NCBI RefSeq assembly: GCF_001013905.1
Contig: NZ_LN831790.1
Coordinates: 1,922,001 to 1,986,000, forward strand
DNA length: 64,000 bases
Reading direction: 5' to 3'
Origin: Streptomyces leeuwenhoekii
GTDB taxonomy: Bacteria > Actinomycetota > Actinomycetes > Streptomycetales > Streptomycetaceae
The notes under the pieces are model-generated. The model had not been told where the DNA came from, made no database searches, and saw only the letters and a program-made list of their open reading frames with translations. A program made the position numbers and the translations under genes. Positions 33,717 to 44,675 of this stretch are shown one piece after another; the stretch's first letter is position 1; every line of letters starts with the position of its first letter.

Positions 33717-34997
33717 TCAGCGCTGGTACCGGGCCAGCACCAGATTGCCGTCCTCCTCCAGCCGCTCGCGCAGCTCCGGCAGCCCGATCGCCCCGCTGTA
33801 GTACTCCTGGAGCGCCGGGGTCGCCACCTTGTCCTTCCACTCGGGGTATCCGCGCACCGACTGCGCGGGCGCCGGGCGGAGATGGCGGGCGAGGGCCGTC
33901 CCGGTGGCCCAGCCGTGTTCCCGGGTGTGCAGGGCGGGGTCCTCCAGGGCCTGGGTGCCGGTGGGCAGCATCCAGTCCCCGAGGGCGAGGCGCACCATGT
34001 TCCGCGGGCGCAGCAGGAAGTCCAGGAAGGCGGCGGCCTCCTTCTTGTGGGGGCTGTCCTCGGCGATGGACAGGGTCTGCGGGCTGACGCCCTGGGTGAG
34101 TCCTTCGCCGCCCGCCGGTGCGGGCAGCACCTGCCACTCGAAGCCCTCGGGCGCCTGCTGCGCGATCTGCTGGCGGTAGGAGAATCCGAGCGGCACCATC
34201 GCGTACCGCCCGGCGAAGAAGCCGGGCAGGGTGTCGGAGCCCCCGCTGCCCAGGGTCGACGCGGGCGCGCTGCGGTCGGTGTTGACCTGGTCGTGGACGG
34301 TGCGCGGCACCACCTGGTCGCCCGCCTCGAACCGGACGGTGACCTTGCCGTCCGGGCCGCGGTGGAAGAGCCGGCCGCCGGCCGTCAGGGACAGGTTGAG
34401 CGTGGCCGACACGGGCTCCTTCAGCGGCCAGGCCACGCCGTACTTCCCGTCGCCGCTCAGCCGCGCGGTCACCTGCCGGAACTCCGCCCAGCTCCAGGGC
34501 CGCCGGGGGGTGGGGATCCGGACGCCCGACTTCCGCAGCCAGGCCGCGTTGGCGACGAGCACCCGCGGTTCCTGGAGGAACGGCACGCCGTAGACGCCGT
34601 CGCCGAAGGTGACGGTCTCCCAGCTCTGCCGCGGGATGTCGGACTTCAGCCGCTCGGGCAGCAGGCCGGTCAGGTCGGCGAGGTAACCGCCGTAGGCGAA
34701 GTCCGCGAGATCGTCGGAGGCGTCGTGGACGATGTCGGGCGCCTCTCCGCCCTCGAAGGCGGTGAGGAGCTGGTCGTGGACGCTGTCCCAGCTCCCCTGG
34801 ACGTACTCGACCCGTACCTCGGGGTGGGCCGCGTTCCACTCGCGCACCAGGTCTTTGGTGGCCGCCACCGACTCCTGCTGCCAGGCCAGGGACTGGAAAC
34901 GGAGGGTGATCCGGCCGTCGTCCCGAGTGCCGCCGGAGGAGCAGCCGGCCAGGAGCAGCAGGGCGGCGGTGAGCGCCGCGAGGAGTCTGGTCCGCAT
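33717..34997 (-). CDS. Sugar ABC transporter binding lipoprotein
   Basis: A 426-aa extracellular solute-binding protein of family 1 (CUT1 sugar transporters). The lipobox is LLLAGC-S with Cys19. Signatures are LVREWNAAHPEVRVEYVQGS, GEAPDIVHDASDDLADFAYG and AVPFLQEP-like (YGVPFLQEPRVLVANAAWL). It lies last in its operon, coupled to the permease by an ATGA overlap, which is unusual because the binding protein gene normally comes first. No ATPase gene is present, so a shared MsiK-type ATPase is expected. Substrate not predictable. Confidence 0.91.
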   Translation of the reverse strand: MRTRLLAALTAALLLLAGCSSGGTRDDGRITLRFQSLAWQQESVAATKDLVREWNAAHPEVRVEYVQGSWDSVHDQLLTAFEGGEAPDIVHDASDDLADFAYGGYLADLTGLLPERLKSDIPRQSWETVTFGDGVYGVPFLQEPRVLVANAAWLRKSGVRIPTPRRPWSWAEFRQVTARLSGDGKYGVAWPLKEPVSATLNLSLTAGGRLFHRGPDGKVTVRFEAGDQVVPRTVHDQVNTDRSAPASTLGSGGSDTLPGFFAGRYAMVPLGFSYRQQIAQQAPEGFEWQVLPAPAGGEGLTQGVSPQTLSIAEDSPHKKEAAAFLDFLLRPRNMVRLALGDWMLPTGTQALEDPALHTREHGWATGTALARHLRPAPAQSVRGYPEWKDKVATPALQEYYSGAIGLPELRERLEEDGNLVLARYQR

Positions 34998-35830
34998 CAG
35001 CTCTTCACCGCCCCGGCCAGCATGCCGCTGGTGATCCGCCGCTGGATGAGCGCGAAGACGACCAGGGAGGGCAGCGTCGCGAGGAAGGCCGCCGCCGCCA
35101 GCGGTCCGAGGTCGGCGACGCCCTCCGCGCCGATGAAATGGGTGAGCACCACCGGCAGGGTCTGCTTCTCCGGGGTCTTCAGCAGCACCAGCGCGAAGAA
35201 GAACTCGTTCCACGCGGTGACGAACGCGAACAGGGCGGTCGCCACGATCCCCGGCGCGAGCAGCGGCGCGGTCACCGACACCAGGGTCCGCACCCGCCCG
35301 GCCCCGTCGACCGCCGCCGCCTCCTCCAGCTCCACCGGCACGGCCCGCACGTACCCGGACAGCATCCACAGCGCGAACGGCAGCGCCCACACCACGTACA
35401 CCATGACCAGCCCCGGCACGGAGTCGACCAGCCGCAGCCCCTTGAGCACCAGGAAGAGCGGGATGATCAGCAGGACGAAGGGGAAGGACTGGCTGATCAC
35501 GACCCAGCCGGTCGCCGCCTTGGTGAGCCGGCCACGCTGCCGGGCCATGACGTAGGCCATCGGCGTGGCGATCAGCACGGCGATCACCGCCGCCCCGACC
35601 GCGGCGGCCAGGGAGTTGAGCGCGGCCCGGAGCAGCGGCTGCTCGTCGAACGCCTGCCGGAAGTTGGCGAGGGTGGGGTCCTCGGGGATCCAGGTGGGGT
35701 GCAGGCTCGCCAGTTCGCGCGGGGGTTTGAAGGCCGTGGAGACCAGCCACAGGAAGGGGAAGGCGAGGAAGACGAGATAGGCGAGCAGCGCCGCATACTG
35801 GCCCGCGCGGGCCGCGGTGGGTGTTCTCAC
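34997..35830 (-). CDS. Sugar ABC permease, MalG type
   Basis: A 277-aa carbohydrate ABC permease. About six transmembrane helices (AALLAYLVFLAFPFLWLVST, LLIIPLFLVLKGL, VVWALPFALWMLSGYVRAV, IVATALFAFVTAWNEFFFAL). The EAA loop is ELEEAAAVDGAGRVRTLVSV. The EFFFAL segment after W-N is typical of the MalG half. It overlaps both neighbours by ATGA/GTGA-type junctions. Confidence 0.93.
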   Translation of the reverse strand: MRTPTAARAGQYAALLAYLVFLAFPFLWLVSTAFKPPRELASLHPTWIPEDPTLANFRQAFDEQPLLRAALNSLAAAVGAAVIAVLIATPMAYVMARQRGRLTKAATGWVVISQSFPFVLLIIPLFLVLKGLRLVDSVPGLVMVYVVWALPFALWMLSGYVRAVPVELEEAAAVDGAGRVRTLVSVTAPLLAPGIVATALFAFVTAWNEFFFALVLLKTPEKQTLPVVLTHFIGAEGVADLGPLAAAAFLATLPSLVVFALIQRRITSGMLAGAVKS

Positions 35831-36762
35831 GCGTCCTCACCTCCCCGGAGGCGGCCGACGAGGAAGACGGCCAGCAGAATCGAGATCACGGCGACCATGA
35901 CACAGCCCATCGCCGCCGCGTAGCCGAACTGGCCGTAGCGGAAGGCCTCTTCGTAGGCGAAGAGCATGGGCAGACGGGTCCGGCCGCCCGGGCCGCCGCT
36001 GGTCAGCACATAGACCAGCGCGAAGGCGTTGAAGTTCCAGATCAGGTTGAGCGCGGTGACCGCGAGCGCCACCGGTCTGAGGGCGGGCCAGGTGACCGCG
36101 CGGAAACGGCGCCAGGCGCCGGCCCCGTCGACGGCGGCGGCCTCGTGCAGCTCGCGCGGGGTGTTCTGGAGCCCGGCGAGCAGCGTGACCGTGGTCTGCG
36201 GCATGCCCGCCCAGACCCCGACGACGACGACGGCGGGCAGGGCGGTCGCCAGGCCACTGAGCCAGTCGCGGCCGTCGCCGAGGCCGAGGTCGCGCAGGGT
36301 CTCGTTGAGGATGCCGGCGTCCGGGTTGTAGACCAGCCGCCACATGATGCCGACGACGACCTCGGGCATGGCCCAGGGGACGATCGCCAGGGCGCGGGCC
36401 AGCCAGCGCAGGCGCAGGTCCTGGTCGAGCAGCAGGGCGAGGCCGAGCGCGAGCAGGAACTGGGCGGCGGTCACCGCCACGGCCCACACCAGCCCGATCC
36501 GGAAGGACTCCCAGAACAGCGTGTCCCGCGCCAGATCCCGGAAGTTGAGGGCGCCGATCCACTGCGTGGGCTGCGTCCGGCCGGACTGGGCGTCGGTGAA
36601 CGCCAGCAGGATGCCGTAGAGCAGCGGTCCGACGCTGAGCACCAGGATCGGGATCAGGGCGGGCAGGACCAGGAACCACGCGCCGTGGCCGGTGGCCGGC
36701 CGTGGCCGCCCGGTGCCGGGCGCACGGCTCCGCGGTCTCCTCACCTCGGTCCCCGATCTCAC
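35827..36762 (-). CDS. Sugar ABC permease, MalF type
   Basis: A 311-aa MalF-type permease and first gene of the sugar-transporter operon. An N-terminal Arg/Pro-rich tail precedes six helices (GAWFLVLPALIPILVLSVGP, AVTAAQFLLALGLALLL, AVVVVGVWAGMPQTTVTLLA, AALNLIWNFNAFALVYVLTSGG-like segment). The EAA loop is ELHEAAAVDGAGAWRRFRAV. GTG 36762. Divergent from the APH-fold gene, with two inverted repeats in the 180-bp gap. Confidence 0.92.
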   Translation of the reverse strand: MRSGTEVRRPRSRAPGTGRPRPATGHGAWFLVLPALIPILVLSVGPLLYGILLAFTDAQSGRTQPTQWIGALNFRDLARDTLFWESFRIGLVWAVAVTAAQFLLALGLALLLDQDLRLRWLARALAIVPWAMPEVVVGIMWRLVYNPDAGILNETLRDLGLGDGRDWLSGLATALPAVVVVGVWAGMPQTTVTLLAGLQNTPRELHEAAAVDGAGAWRRFRAVTWPALRPVALAVTALNLIWNFNAFALVYVLTSGGPGGRTRLPMLFAYEEAFRYGQFGYAAAMGCVMVAVISILLAVFLVGRLRGGEDA

Positions 36763-36814
36763 GTGATCAGCCCCTTTTGCGCGGCGCGGACGGCCTGGTC
36801 ATGGTCGTGAAGGG

Positions 36815-36837
36815 GCGGTGCCCCGTCAAGGCACCGC
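36815..36837. promoter_or_regulatory. Inverted repeat GCGGTGCC-N7-GGCACCGC
   Basis: A perfect 8-bp inverted repeat in the gap between the divergent sugar-permease and APH-fold genes. Candidate operator for the transporter operon, though it could equally be an RNA hairpin. Confidence 0.4.
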
Positions 36838-36850
36838 GCACACCGCCCCA

Positions 36851-36871
36851 CCAGTGCCGATGCGACACTGG
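36851..36871. promoter_or_regulatory. Inverted repeat CCAGTG-N9-CACTGG
   Basis: A second perfect inverted repeat in the same gap, 13 bp from the first. Confidence 0.35.
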
Positions 36872-36942
36872 CCGGCGGACCGCACCAGCACGGCGGCACC
36901 ACGGACCACAGCACCACAGCACGAGGGACACGGAGGCGGACG

Positions 36943-37806
36943 ATGGACGAGGCACGGGCGCGGGACGTACTGGCCGGGGCGGGGGTGTCGCCCGGCGCGG
37001 CACGGGACGCGCGGCTGCTCGCCCTGGGCGAGAACGCGGTGTTCGCCGCCGGCGATCTGGTCGTCAAGGTGGGCCGTGACGCCGAACTGCTGGACCGGGC
37101 TCGCCGGGAGCTGGCCGTCGCGGTGTGGCTGGAGGAGGCGGGCGTGCCGGCGGTGCGGGCGGCGGAGCCGGAGGCTCTGCTGGTCGAGGGCCACCCGGTG
37201 ACCGTGTGGCACCGGCTGCCCGACCCCGTACGGCCCGCCGAGCCGCGGGACCTGGCCGGGCTGCTGCGCCTCGTGCACGCCCTGCCCTGCCCTTCCTTCG
37301 GCCTGCCGCCCCGCGACCTGCTGGGCGGCGTGGAGCGCTGGCTGCGCCTGGCGGGCGAGGCGATCGACCCGGCGGACGCGGCGTATCTGCGCGAACGCCG
37401 CGACGGCTTCGCCGCGGCCGCCGCCGCGCTCACCCCGCTGCTGCCGCCGGGTCCGATCCACGGCGACGCGCTGCCCCGCAACGTGCACATCGGTCCCGAC
37501 GGCCCGGTCCTGGTCGACCTGGAGACCTTCTCCTCGGACCTGCGCGAGCACGATCTGGTCGTGCTCGCCCTGTCCCGGGACCGCTACGGCCTCCCGGCCG
37601 AGGCGTACGACGCGTTCACCGCCGCCTACGGCTGGGACGTACGGGAGTGGGAGGGCTGCGCCGTGCTGCGCGGCGCCCGCGAGACGGCGAGCTGCGCGTG
37701 GGTCGCGCAGCACGCCCCGGGCAACCCCAAGGCGCTGGCCGAGTTCCGGCGGCGGGTGGCGTCGCTGCGGGACGGGGACACCGCCGTGCGCTGGTATCCC
37801 TTCTGA
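36943..37806 (+). CDS. APH-fold small-molecule kinase
   Basis: A 287-aa aminoglycoside phosphotransferase/choline-kinase-like protein. The catalytic loop is PIHGDALPRNVHI (about residues 171-183) with HGD and Asn intact, and the Mg-binding VLVDLE follows, so kinase activity is plausible. The substrate is unknown; this family phosphorylates sugars, drugs and amino alcohols. ATG 36943 has GGAGG 6 bases upstream. It faces the sugar transporter operon, which may hint at a sugar substrate, but that is inference. Confidence 0.88.
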   Translation: MDEARARDVLAGAGVSPGAARDARLLALGENAVFAAGDLVVKVGRDAELLDRARRELAVAVWLEEAGVPAVRAAEPEALLVEGHPVTVWHRLPDPVRPAEPRDLAGLLRLVHALPCPSFGLPPRDLLGGVERWLRLAGEAIDPADAAYLRERRDGFAAAAAALTPLLPPGPIHGDALPRNVHIGPDGPVLVDLETFSSDLREHDLVVLALSRDRYGLPAEAYDAFTAAYGWDVREWEGCAVLRGARETASCAWVAQHAPGNPKALAEFRRRVASLRDGDTAVRWYPF

Positions 37807-37822
37807 CGGGCGGCCGAGCCGC

Positions 37823-38545
37823 TCAGACCCGCTCCTGAGCCGGCTCCCGCAGCGGCCAGGTGCCGTCCACGACGGCGCCCGCGTCGCCCTTGCGGCGCAG
37901 GAAGTCCTGGAAGTCGGCCGCCCACGCGGCGTACCACTCGATCTGACGGCGGTGCAGCTCCGCCGGGCCGAGGGCCCCGACCTTGGGGTGGCGGGCGGCT
38001 ATCGCGCGGGCGAGCCGGGCCGCGGCGAGGGCGTCGGCCGTGGCGTCGTGGGCGGTGCCGAGGGCGATGCCGTACTCGGCGCAGACCGCCTCCAGGTTGC
38101 GCTTGCCGCGGCGGTAGCGGTCGACGGCGCGGTCGATCGTGTACGGGTCGATGACGGGGGCGGGGTCCGCACCGCCCAGGCGCTCCCGCAGGGACGGCAG
38201 TCCGTACCGCCGCAGTTCGGCGGAGAGCAGCGTGAGGTCGAAGGCCGCGTTGTAGGCGACGACCGGGACGCCCGCCCGCCAGTGGTCCACCAGGACACCG
38301 GCGATGGCGTCGGCCACCCGGTCGGCGGGCCTGCCCTCGGCCGCCGCCCGCTCGTTGCTGATCCCGTGGACCGCGACCGCGTCCGCCGGGATCTCCACGC
38401 CCGGGTCGGCCAGCCACTCCCGGCGGCCGCCCGGCTCGCCGTCCCTGACCTCGATCACGGCGCCCGTGACGATGCGTGCCTCGTACGGGTCGGTCCCCGT
38501 CGTCTCCAGGTCGAAGCCGATCAGCGGCTCCCGGTGCCAGCCCAT
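37823..38545 (-). CDS. DnaQ-like 3'-5' exonuclease
   Basis: A 240-aa DEDDh exonuclease. Exo I is GFDLETTGTD (D11, E13), Exo II is YNAAFDLTLL, and Exo III is the TAHDATADALAAARL segment with the His-Asp pair. Such stand-alone epsilon-like proteins act in DNA repair or RNA turnover; the true replicative proofreader in actinobacteria is usually inside the polymerase. ATG 38545 has GAAGGGGGG upstream. Follows the HEPN gene on the same strand across a terminator-like hairpin. Confidence 0.92.
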   Translation of the reverse strand: MGWHREPLIGFDLETTGTDPYEARIVTGAVIEVRDGEPGGRREWLADPGVEIPADAVAVHGISNERAAAEGRPADRVADAIAGVLVDHWRAGVPVVAYNAAFDLTLLSAELRRYGLPSLRERLGGADPAPVIDPYTIDRAVDRYRRGKRNLEAVCAEYGIALGTAHDATADALAAARLARAIAARHPKVGALGPAELHRRQIEWYAAWAADFQDFLRRKGDAGAVVDGTWPLREPAQERV

Positions 38546-38661
38546 GGCGGCCCCCCTTCTCGGTGATGCGTTCCCCCGGTGGCCTCCACCTTCGCACGCG
38601 CCACTGACAATCCGGGGAGCGCCTGCCGCTCGGGCCGCGCCCGCGCCCTGCTCGGGCCGCT

Positions 38662-38681
38662 GGTGCCGCCCCCGCGGCACC
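38662..38681. terminator. Hairpin after HEPN gene
   Basis: GGTGCCGC-CCCC-GCGGCACC, an 8-bp perfect stem in the 183-bp gap between the HEPN and exonuclease genes. Confidence 0.5.
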
Positions 38682-38728
38682 CGGCGCGGCATCCGGTGCG
38701 CGACGGGTCGAGCGCCCGCCCGGGTGAC

Positions 38729-40015
38729 TCACGACACCGGTCGCGAGTCCGCCCACATCAGTTCGAACTCCTCGCGATAGGTGGGGAACAGTCCACCTTC
38801 GTCCACGTAGTCCGACTTGACCAGTTTGCTCCCGTTGCGCAGAACGAGGACCGGCGCCTCCATGCCCCGGGTCCGGCGCAGGTACGACTGCACCACCGCT
38901 ATGCCGTCCGCCCCGTCGCCGTCGACGAGGTAGGCCGTGAAACGGGGCGTCTCGTCGAAGACCTGGATCTCGAAGGCGCCCTGGTCGCGCAGCCGGGCGC
39001 GCACCCGGCGCATGTGCAGGATGTTGGCCTCGACGGCGCGGCTGAGCTCCCCGCGCTTGATGCCGAGTTCGCGCTCGCGCCGCTTGACCGCGCTGCACGC
39101 CGGATTGAGGAACAGCAGCCGCACCCGGCACCCGGACTCGGCCAGCCGCACCAGGCGCCGCCCGGAGAAGTTCTGCACCAGCAGGTTGAGGCCGATGCCG
39201 ATGGCGTCCAGACGGCGCGCGCCGCCGAAGATGTCCTCGGCGGGGAACTGGCGCAGCAGCCGCACCCGGTCCGGGTGGACCGCCACCACGTCGGCGTACC
39301 GGTCGCCGACCAGATCCTCGACGGCGTCGACGGGCAGCCGCCGCGCCGAGGGGACGTCGCCGCCCGCGCCGAGGATCTCCAGCAGCCGGGCCGAGGCCCG
39401 CTCGGCCTGGTTCAGCACCGCCTCCGAAAGCGCCCGGTTGCGGGAGACGACGTTCCGGGTCACCTCCAGTTCGTCGAGGGCGAGTTCGAGGTCCCGCCGC
39501 TCGTCGATGTAGGGCTCGAAGCAGGGCCAGTGCTGCACCATCAGCTCCCGCAACTGCGGCAGCGTCAGAAAACTGAGCACGTTGTCGTCGGCCGGGTCGA
39601 GCAGGTAGCCCTTGCGGCGGCTGACCTCCCGTACGGCGACCGCCCGCTGCACCCACTCCTGTCCGGCGGGCCCGGCCGCGGCGACCACCCACTCGTCGCC
39701 GTGGACGGGCTCGTACACGGGCCGCAGCACGGCGGCCACGACCGCGCGCAGCCGCTGTTCGACCAGGTTCAGCCAGATGTAGGCCCGGCCGGCCCGCTGG
39801 GCGCGGGTGCGCACCTCGTGCCACGCCTCGGCGCCCCAGTCCAGCTCCGGGCCGATCGCGCCCACGTTCATCGGCCGCGCCAGGGACACCGCACCGGGCG
39901 GGACGTCCGTGGAGGTCCCCTCGTGACCCTCGTCACCAGGGGGCAGCTCCAGCCCTCCCGAGCCCACCCGCGCACCGCCTTCCGCTTCCCGGGCACTTCC
40001 CGTCTCAACGATCAA
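38729..40015 (-). CDS. SAV2148-family HEPN-domain protein
   Basis: A 428-aa protein that I recognise as the Streptomyces SAV2148-type HEPN protein. Landmarks are SGGLELPPGDEGHEG, RAGRAYIWLNLVEQRLRAVV, PCFEPYIDERRDLELALDEL and EVTRNVVSRNRALSEAVLNQ. The R-N-x-x-x-[SN/H] pattern of HEPN nucleases may be represented by RNRALS, but I cannot assign catalysis. The C-terminal half (LIVQNFSGRRLVRL-like to the end) resembles a phospholipase-D-like or ligand-sensing fold. The start is TTG 40015 with a weak GGAG nine bases upstream; GTG 39967 with GGAAGG is a good alternative. Function unknown. Confidence 0.82.
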   Translation of the reverse strand: MIVETGSAREAEGGARVGSGGLELPPGDEGHEGTSTDVPPGAVSLARPMNVGAIGPELDWGAEAWHEVRTRAQRAGRAYIWLNLVEQRLRAVVAAVLRPVYEPVHGDEWVVAAAGPAGQEWVQRAVAVREVSRRKGYLLDPADDNVLSFLTLPQLRELMVQHWPCFEPYIDERRDLELALDELEVTRNVVSRNRALSEAVLNQAERASARLLEILGAGGDVPSARRLPVDAVEDLVGDRYADVVAVHPDRVRLLRQFPAEDIFGGARRLDAIGIGLNLLVQNFSGRRLVRLAESGCRVRLLFLNPACSAVKRRERELGIKRGELSRAVEANILHMRRVRARLRDQGAFEIQVFDETPRFTAYLVDGDGADGIAVVQSYLRRTRGMEAPVLVLRNGSKLVKSDYVDEGGLFPTYREEFELMWADSRPVS

Positions 40016-40068
40016 GGAAGCCTACTCCGGGAGCGGTGCGCGGTGCAGCTCGATGGGCAGCTTGTTCA

Positions 40069-41391
40069 TCAACCACCTTCCCGCGGCTGCCCGTTATGAT
40101 CACGAAGATCCGCCGGAGTGAGCGGATTCATAGCGGTGACATCGCGCGGCACGAGGGACAGGCCCTGCCAGTGGACCGGCATGGGCTGCTGGTCCTCGTC
40201 CCGGGCGACGTGGTGGAAGCCCACGTTGGCCCAGACCACGGGGTGGGTGAGCGTCTGCCCGTCGACCCACTTGTCCACCGATTTCCCGTGCCCGGCACCG
40301 CAGTTGCCCAGGTTGTTGCTGGCGTAACGCTCGCACGCCGCGTACTGCGTGAAGTAGACGTCGTGCCGGGTGAAGCTGCGGCCCGGGTACGTGGCGGAGG
40401 GCCCGGGGACGAGTTCGTAGGAGCGCGGGTGGCCGTCCTTGTTCTTGCCGGCCGCGCTGACCACCCGCCACCAGCGCATGTTCCGCGCGTCCCCGGCGAG
40501 TTCCTTGGTGATCCGGGTGCGGGTGGTCTTGTTGGTCGGCGCCTCCTGGCCGCGGGCGGGCGGGCTGACCTTGGAGTCGTACTGCTCGATGCGACCGCGG
40601 GTGGAGCCGTCGAGGCCGAAGTCGAACCGCCAGAAGACGTTGTGGCTGTGGCTGGTGGCGTACCCCTTGGCGCCCTTGCCGATGGGCCAGCCGCGCCCGT
40701 CCCCGGCGTCGTAGTCGAAGGGCGAGAGGCTGCCGGTCGCACCGACGCTGGTGGTGATCGTGCCGTCGTCCTGGAAGCGCCACTCGGTGATGTACTCGTA
40801 CCAGCCGACCTGGTTGGCGGTGTACACCAGCAGGTCCTTTCCCTGTGCCTGGTAGACCTTGGAGGCGCTGTCGCCCTGCATGCGGTAGGCGTGTCCCCGC
40901 GCGCGCGTGGTGGTGCACAGGCCCTTGACGTCCGGGCGTTCCGGTTCCCCGGCGCCGGGGATCCTGACCGTCTTGATGGTGCCGCCCGGGCACTCCCCCG
41001 GCGCCAGGTCCATCAGTCCCTCGCCGAAGGCGTAGCTCGTCAGGTCGTCGTACTCGATGTTGCCGTCGTCGTAGGGGACGTGGATCTGGGCGAGTCCGGC
41101 GCGGGCCAGGACCTTGATCGGGCGGGGCTCGCCGGGCGGCTGGTAGGAGACGTTCTCCAGGACCAGTCCGGCCTTGCTCTCGTAACGCCAGCACATCCGC
41201 CAGGTGGTTCCGGAGGAGAGTTTCTGCTCGATGCGGTAGGCGGCGCTGCATCCGGCCGCCGGTACGGGACCGGCCTGGGGCGCGGCCGCGGCCGGTCCCG
41301 CGCCGGCGGTCGCGCCGGCCGCCAGCGCGCCCACGGCGGCCAGGGCCACGGCCGCCCGCCGGGGGGCTCGGCTGTTTCTGTTCAGGCGCAT
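40069..41391 (-). CDS. Secreted copper amine oxidase-like catalytic domain
   Basis: A 440-aa exported protein whose mature part matches the C-terminal catalytic domain of topaquinone copper amine oxidases. The possible TPQ tyrosine is Y198 in GWYEYITEW (family: NY[DE]Y/N), the His-x-His copper pair is H248/H250 in SHSHNVFWRFDFGLDG, and the third ligand is H394 in GFHHVARDEDQQPMP. The catalytic Asp of the usual FDxGE segment is not obvious (AFGEGLMDL). The signal peptide is residues 1 to about 37. Typical enzymes are 620-680 aa with N2 and N3 domains; these are missing here and seem to be encoded by the preceding gene. Activity uncertain. Confidence 0.8.
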   Translation of the reverse strand: MRLNRNSRAPRRAAVALAAVGALAAGATAGAGPAAAAPQAGPVPAAGCSAAYRIEQKLSSGTTWRMCWRYESKAGLVLENVSYQPPGEPRPIKVLARAGLAQIHVPYDDGNIEYDDLTSYAFGEGLMDLAPGECPGGTIKTVRIPGAGEPERPDVKGLCTTTRARGHAYRMQGDSASKVYQAQGKDLLVYTANQVGWYEYITEWRFQDDGTITTSVGATGSLSPFDYDAGDGRGWPIGKGAKGYATSHSHNVFWRFDFGLDGSTRGRIEQYDSKVSPPARGQEAPTNKTTRTRITKELAGDARNMRWWRVVSAAGKNKDGHPRSYELVPGPSATYPGRSFTRHDVYFTQYAACERYASNNLGNCGAGHGKSVDKWVDGQTLTHPVVWANVGFHHVARDEDQQPMPVHWQGLSLVPRDVTAMNPLTPADLRDHNGQPREGG

Positions 41392-41461
41392 GGTGAAGTG
41401 ACTCCCTGAAGGGACGCGGGTGGGATACGCGGGTACGGAAGCGGACGGTGGCGGGACCGGA

Positions 41462-42316
41462 TCAGTCACGGCCGAGGGCCGCGACCTCGCGGGTGCTCAG
41501 ATCGACCACCAGATGCCGGGCGTCGATCCACGGGCCGTTGGCCGCCTTCGGGAACAGCCGGGCGCAGCGGTGCTCGCCGCACCGGTCCAGCGCCCCCGGC
41601 CGGGCGCCCGGAGCGGCGCGGTAGACCATGGCGAACAGCTCGAGCTGGTCCGGTGAGGTCAGCTCCCTGCCGGTGGCGTCCTTGTAGTCCGCCTTCAGGC
41701 CCGCCCCCAGCGGGTCGGCGATCAGGAGCCGGGCGGCCTCGGTCTGCTCGGCGCGGCTCAGCGGGGGCTGGACGCCGCGCTGGGTGCCGGTCCGCGCCAC
41801 CGTGCCGGTGGCGAGATCGACCGTCCGGATGATGAGGGTGTCGTCCTCGTAGTCGTAGAACGTGACGTCGGCGCGGCGCGGCGCCCGGGCGTCCGGTTCG
41901 GCGGTGTCCGGCCGGGCCAGCTCGACGCTCAGGCGCTGCGGGCCGCGGTCGCCGTCGACGTCCTGGGCGGACCGCAGCACCTGCCGGTCCAGGGCGATCC
42001 GGACGGCCCGTTCCATCTCGTCGCCGGTCAGCGGATCGCTCCCGGTGCCGCGCTCGCCCTCGTCGGCCGGCGGCTCGACGGCACCCGGCGCCACCGCGCC
42101 CTGCCCCTGCCCTTCTCCTTGCCCTTCCCCTCGTCCTTCTCCCGGTATCCGCTCCTGGGCGGCGCGCTGCGCCGTGTTCCGCGCGCTCCCGGTGTCCGCT
42201 TCACCGGCCCCGGCCGCCCCCGGCAGGGTGATCCCCACCATCACGGCGGTCGCGGTCACCGCGAGGGCCGCGCCGGCCATCACTTTGCCCAGATGACGGT
42301 GGACTGACGTGCGCAC
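41462..42316 (-). CDS. Secreted protein resembling amine oxidase N-domains
   Basis: A 284-aa exported protein starting at GTG 42316, with a signal peptide through about residue 37 (AALAVTATAVMVGITLPGAA) and a Glu/Gly/Gln-rich spacer. The rest reads like the N2-N3 domains of copper amine oxidases: ADVTFYDYEDDTLIIRTVDL, GVQPPLSRAEQTEAARLLIA and the closing HLVVDLSTREVAAL. It is 70 bp upstream of the catalytic-domain gene on the same strand, so they form an operon. I take it as the non-catalytic half of a split amine oxidase; the homology is from pattern memory. Confidence 0.7.
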   Translation of the reverse strand: MRTSVHRHLGKVMAGAALAVTATAVMVGITLPGAAGAGEADTGSARNTAQRAAQERIPGEGRGEGQGEGQGQGAVAPGAVEPPADEGERGTGSDPLTGDEMERAVRIALDRQVLRSAQDVDGDRGPQRLSVELARPDTAEPDARAPRRADVTFYDYEDDTLIIRTVDLATGTVARTGTQRGVQPPLSRAEQTEAARLLIADPLGAGLKADYKDATGRELTSPDQLELFAMVYRAAPGARPGALDRCGEHRCARLFPKAANGPWIDARHLVVDLSTREVAALGRD

Positions 42317-42371
42317 ATCTTCCCCCTACTCCCCCAACGACCCCGGGAGTACGTGTCTGCCCCACTGGTTC

Positions 42372-42388
42372 GGCATACCGTGTATGCC
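42372..42388. promoter_or_regulatory. Inverted repeat GGCATAC-CGT-GTATGCC
   Basis: A perfect 7-bp inverted repeat in the 181-bp gap between the divergent secreted-protein and glgX genes. Candidate operator for one or both. Confidence 0.5.
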
Positions 42389-42497
42389 TTGGTCGTCCGG
42401 TAAGAGGGAGGTAAGTCCTAGGTGGTTCCCTCACTTTCGTGGAGACTCGCAGTCAAGGCGTCCCCACCGTCGCCCCACACCTGAAAGAGTCGTATCC

Positions 42498-44615
<2,118 letters not shown>

Positions 44616-44618
44616 GGC

Positions 44619-44652
44619 CCGGGGCCCGCGGTCCGCCCGCCGCGGGCCCCGG
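44619..44652. terminator. Bidirectional terminator glgX / MFS
   Basis: CCGGGGCCCGCGG and its exact complement (13-bp stem, 8-base loop) fill the 60-bp gap between the convergent stops. Confidence 0.75.
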
Positions 44653-44675
44653 ACTGCCGATCGCCCGCCGCGGCG

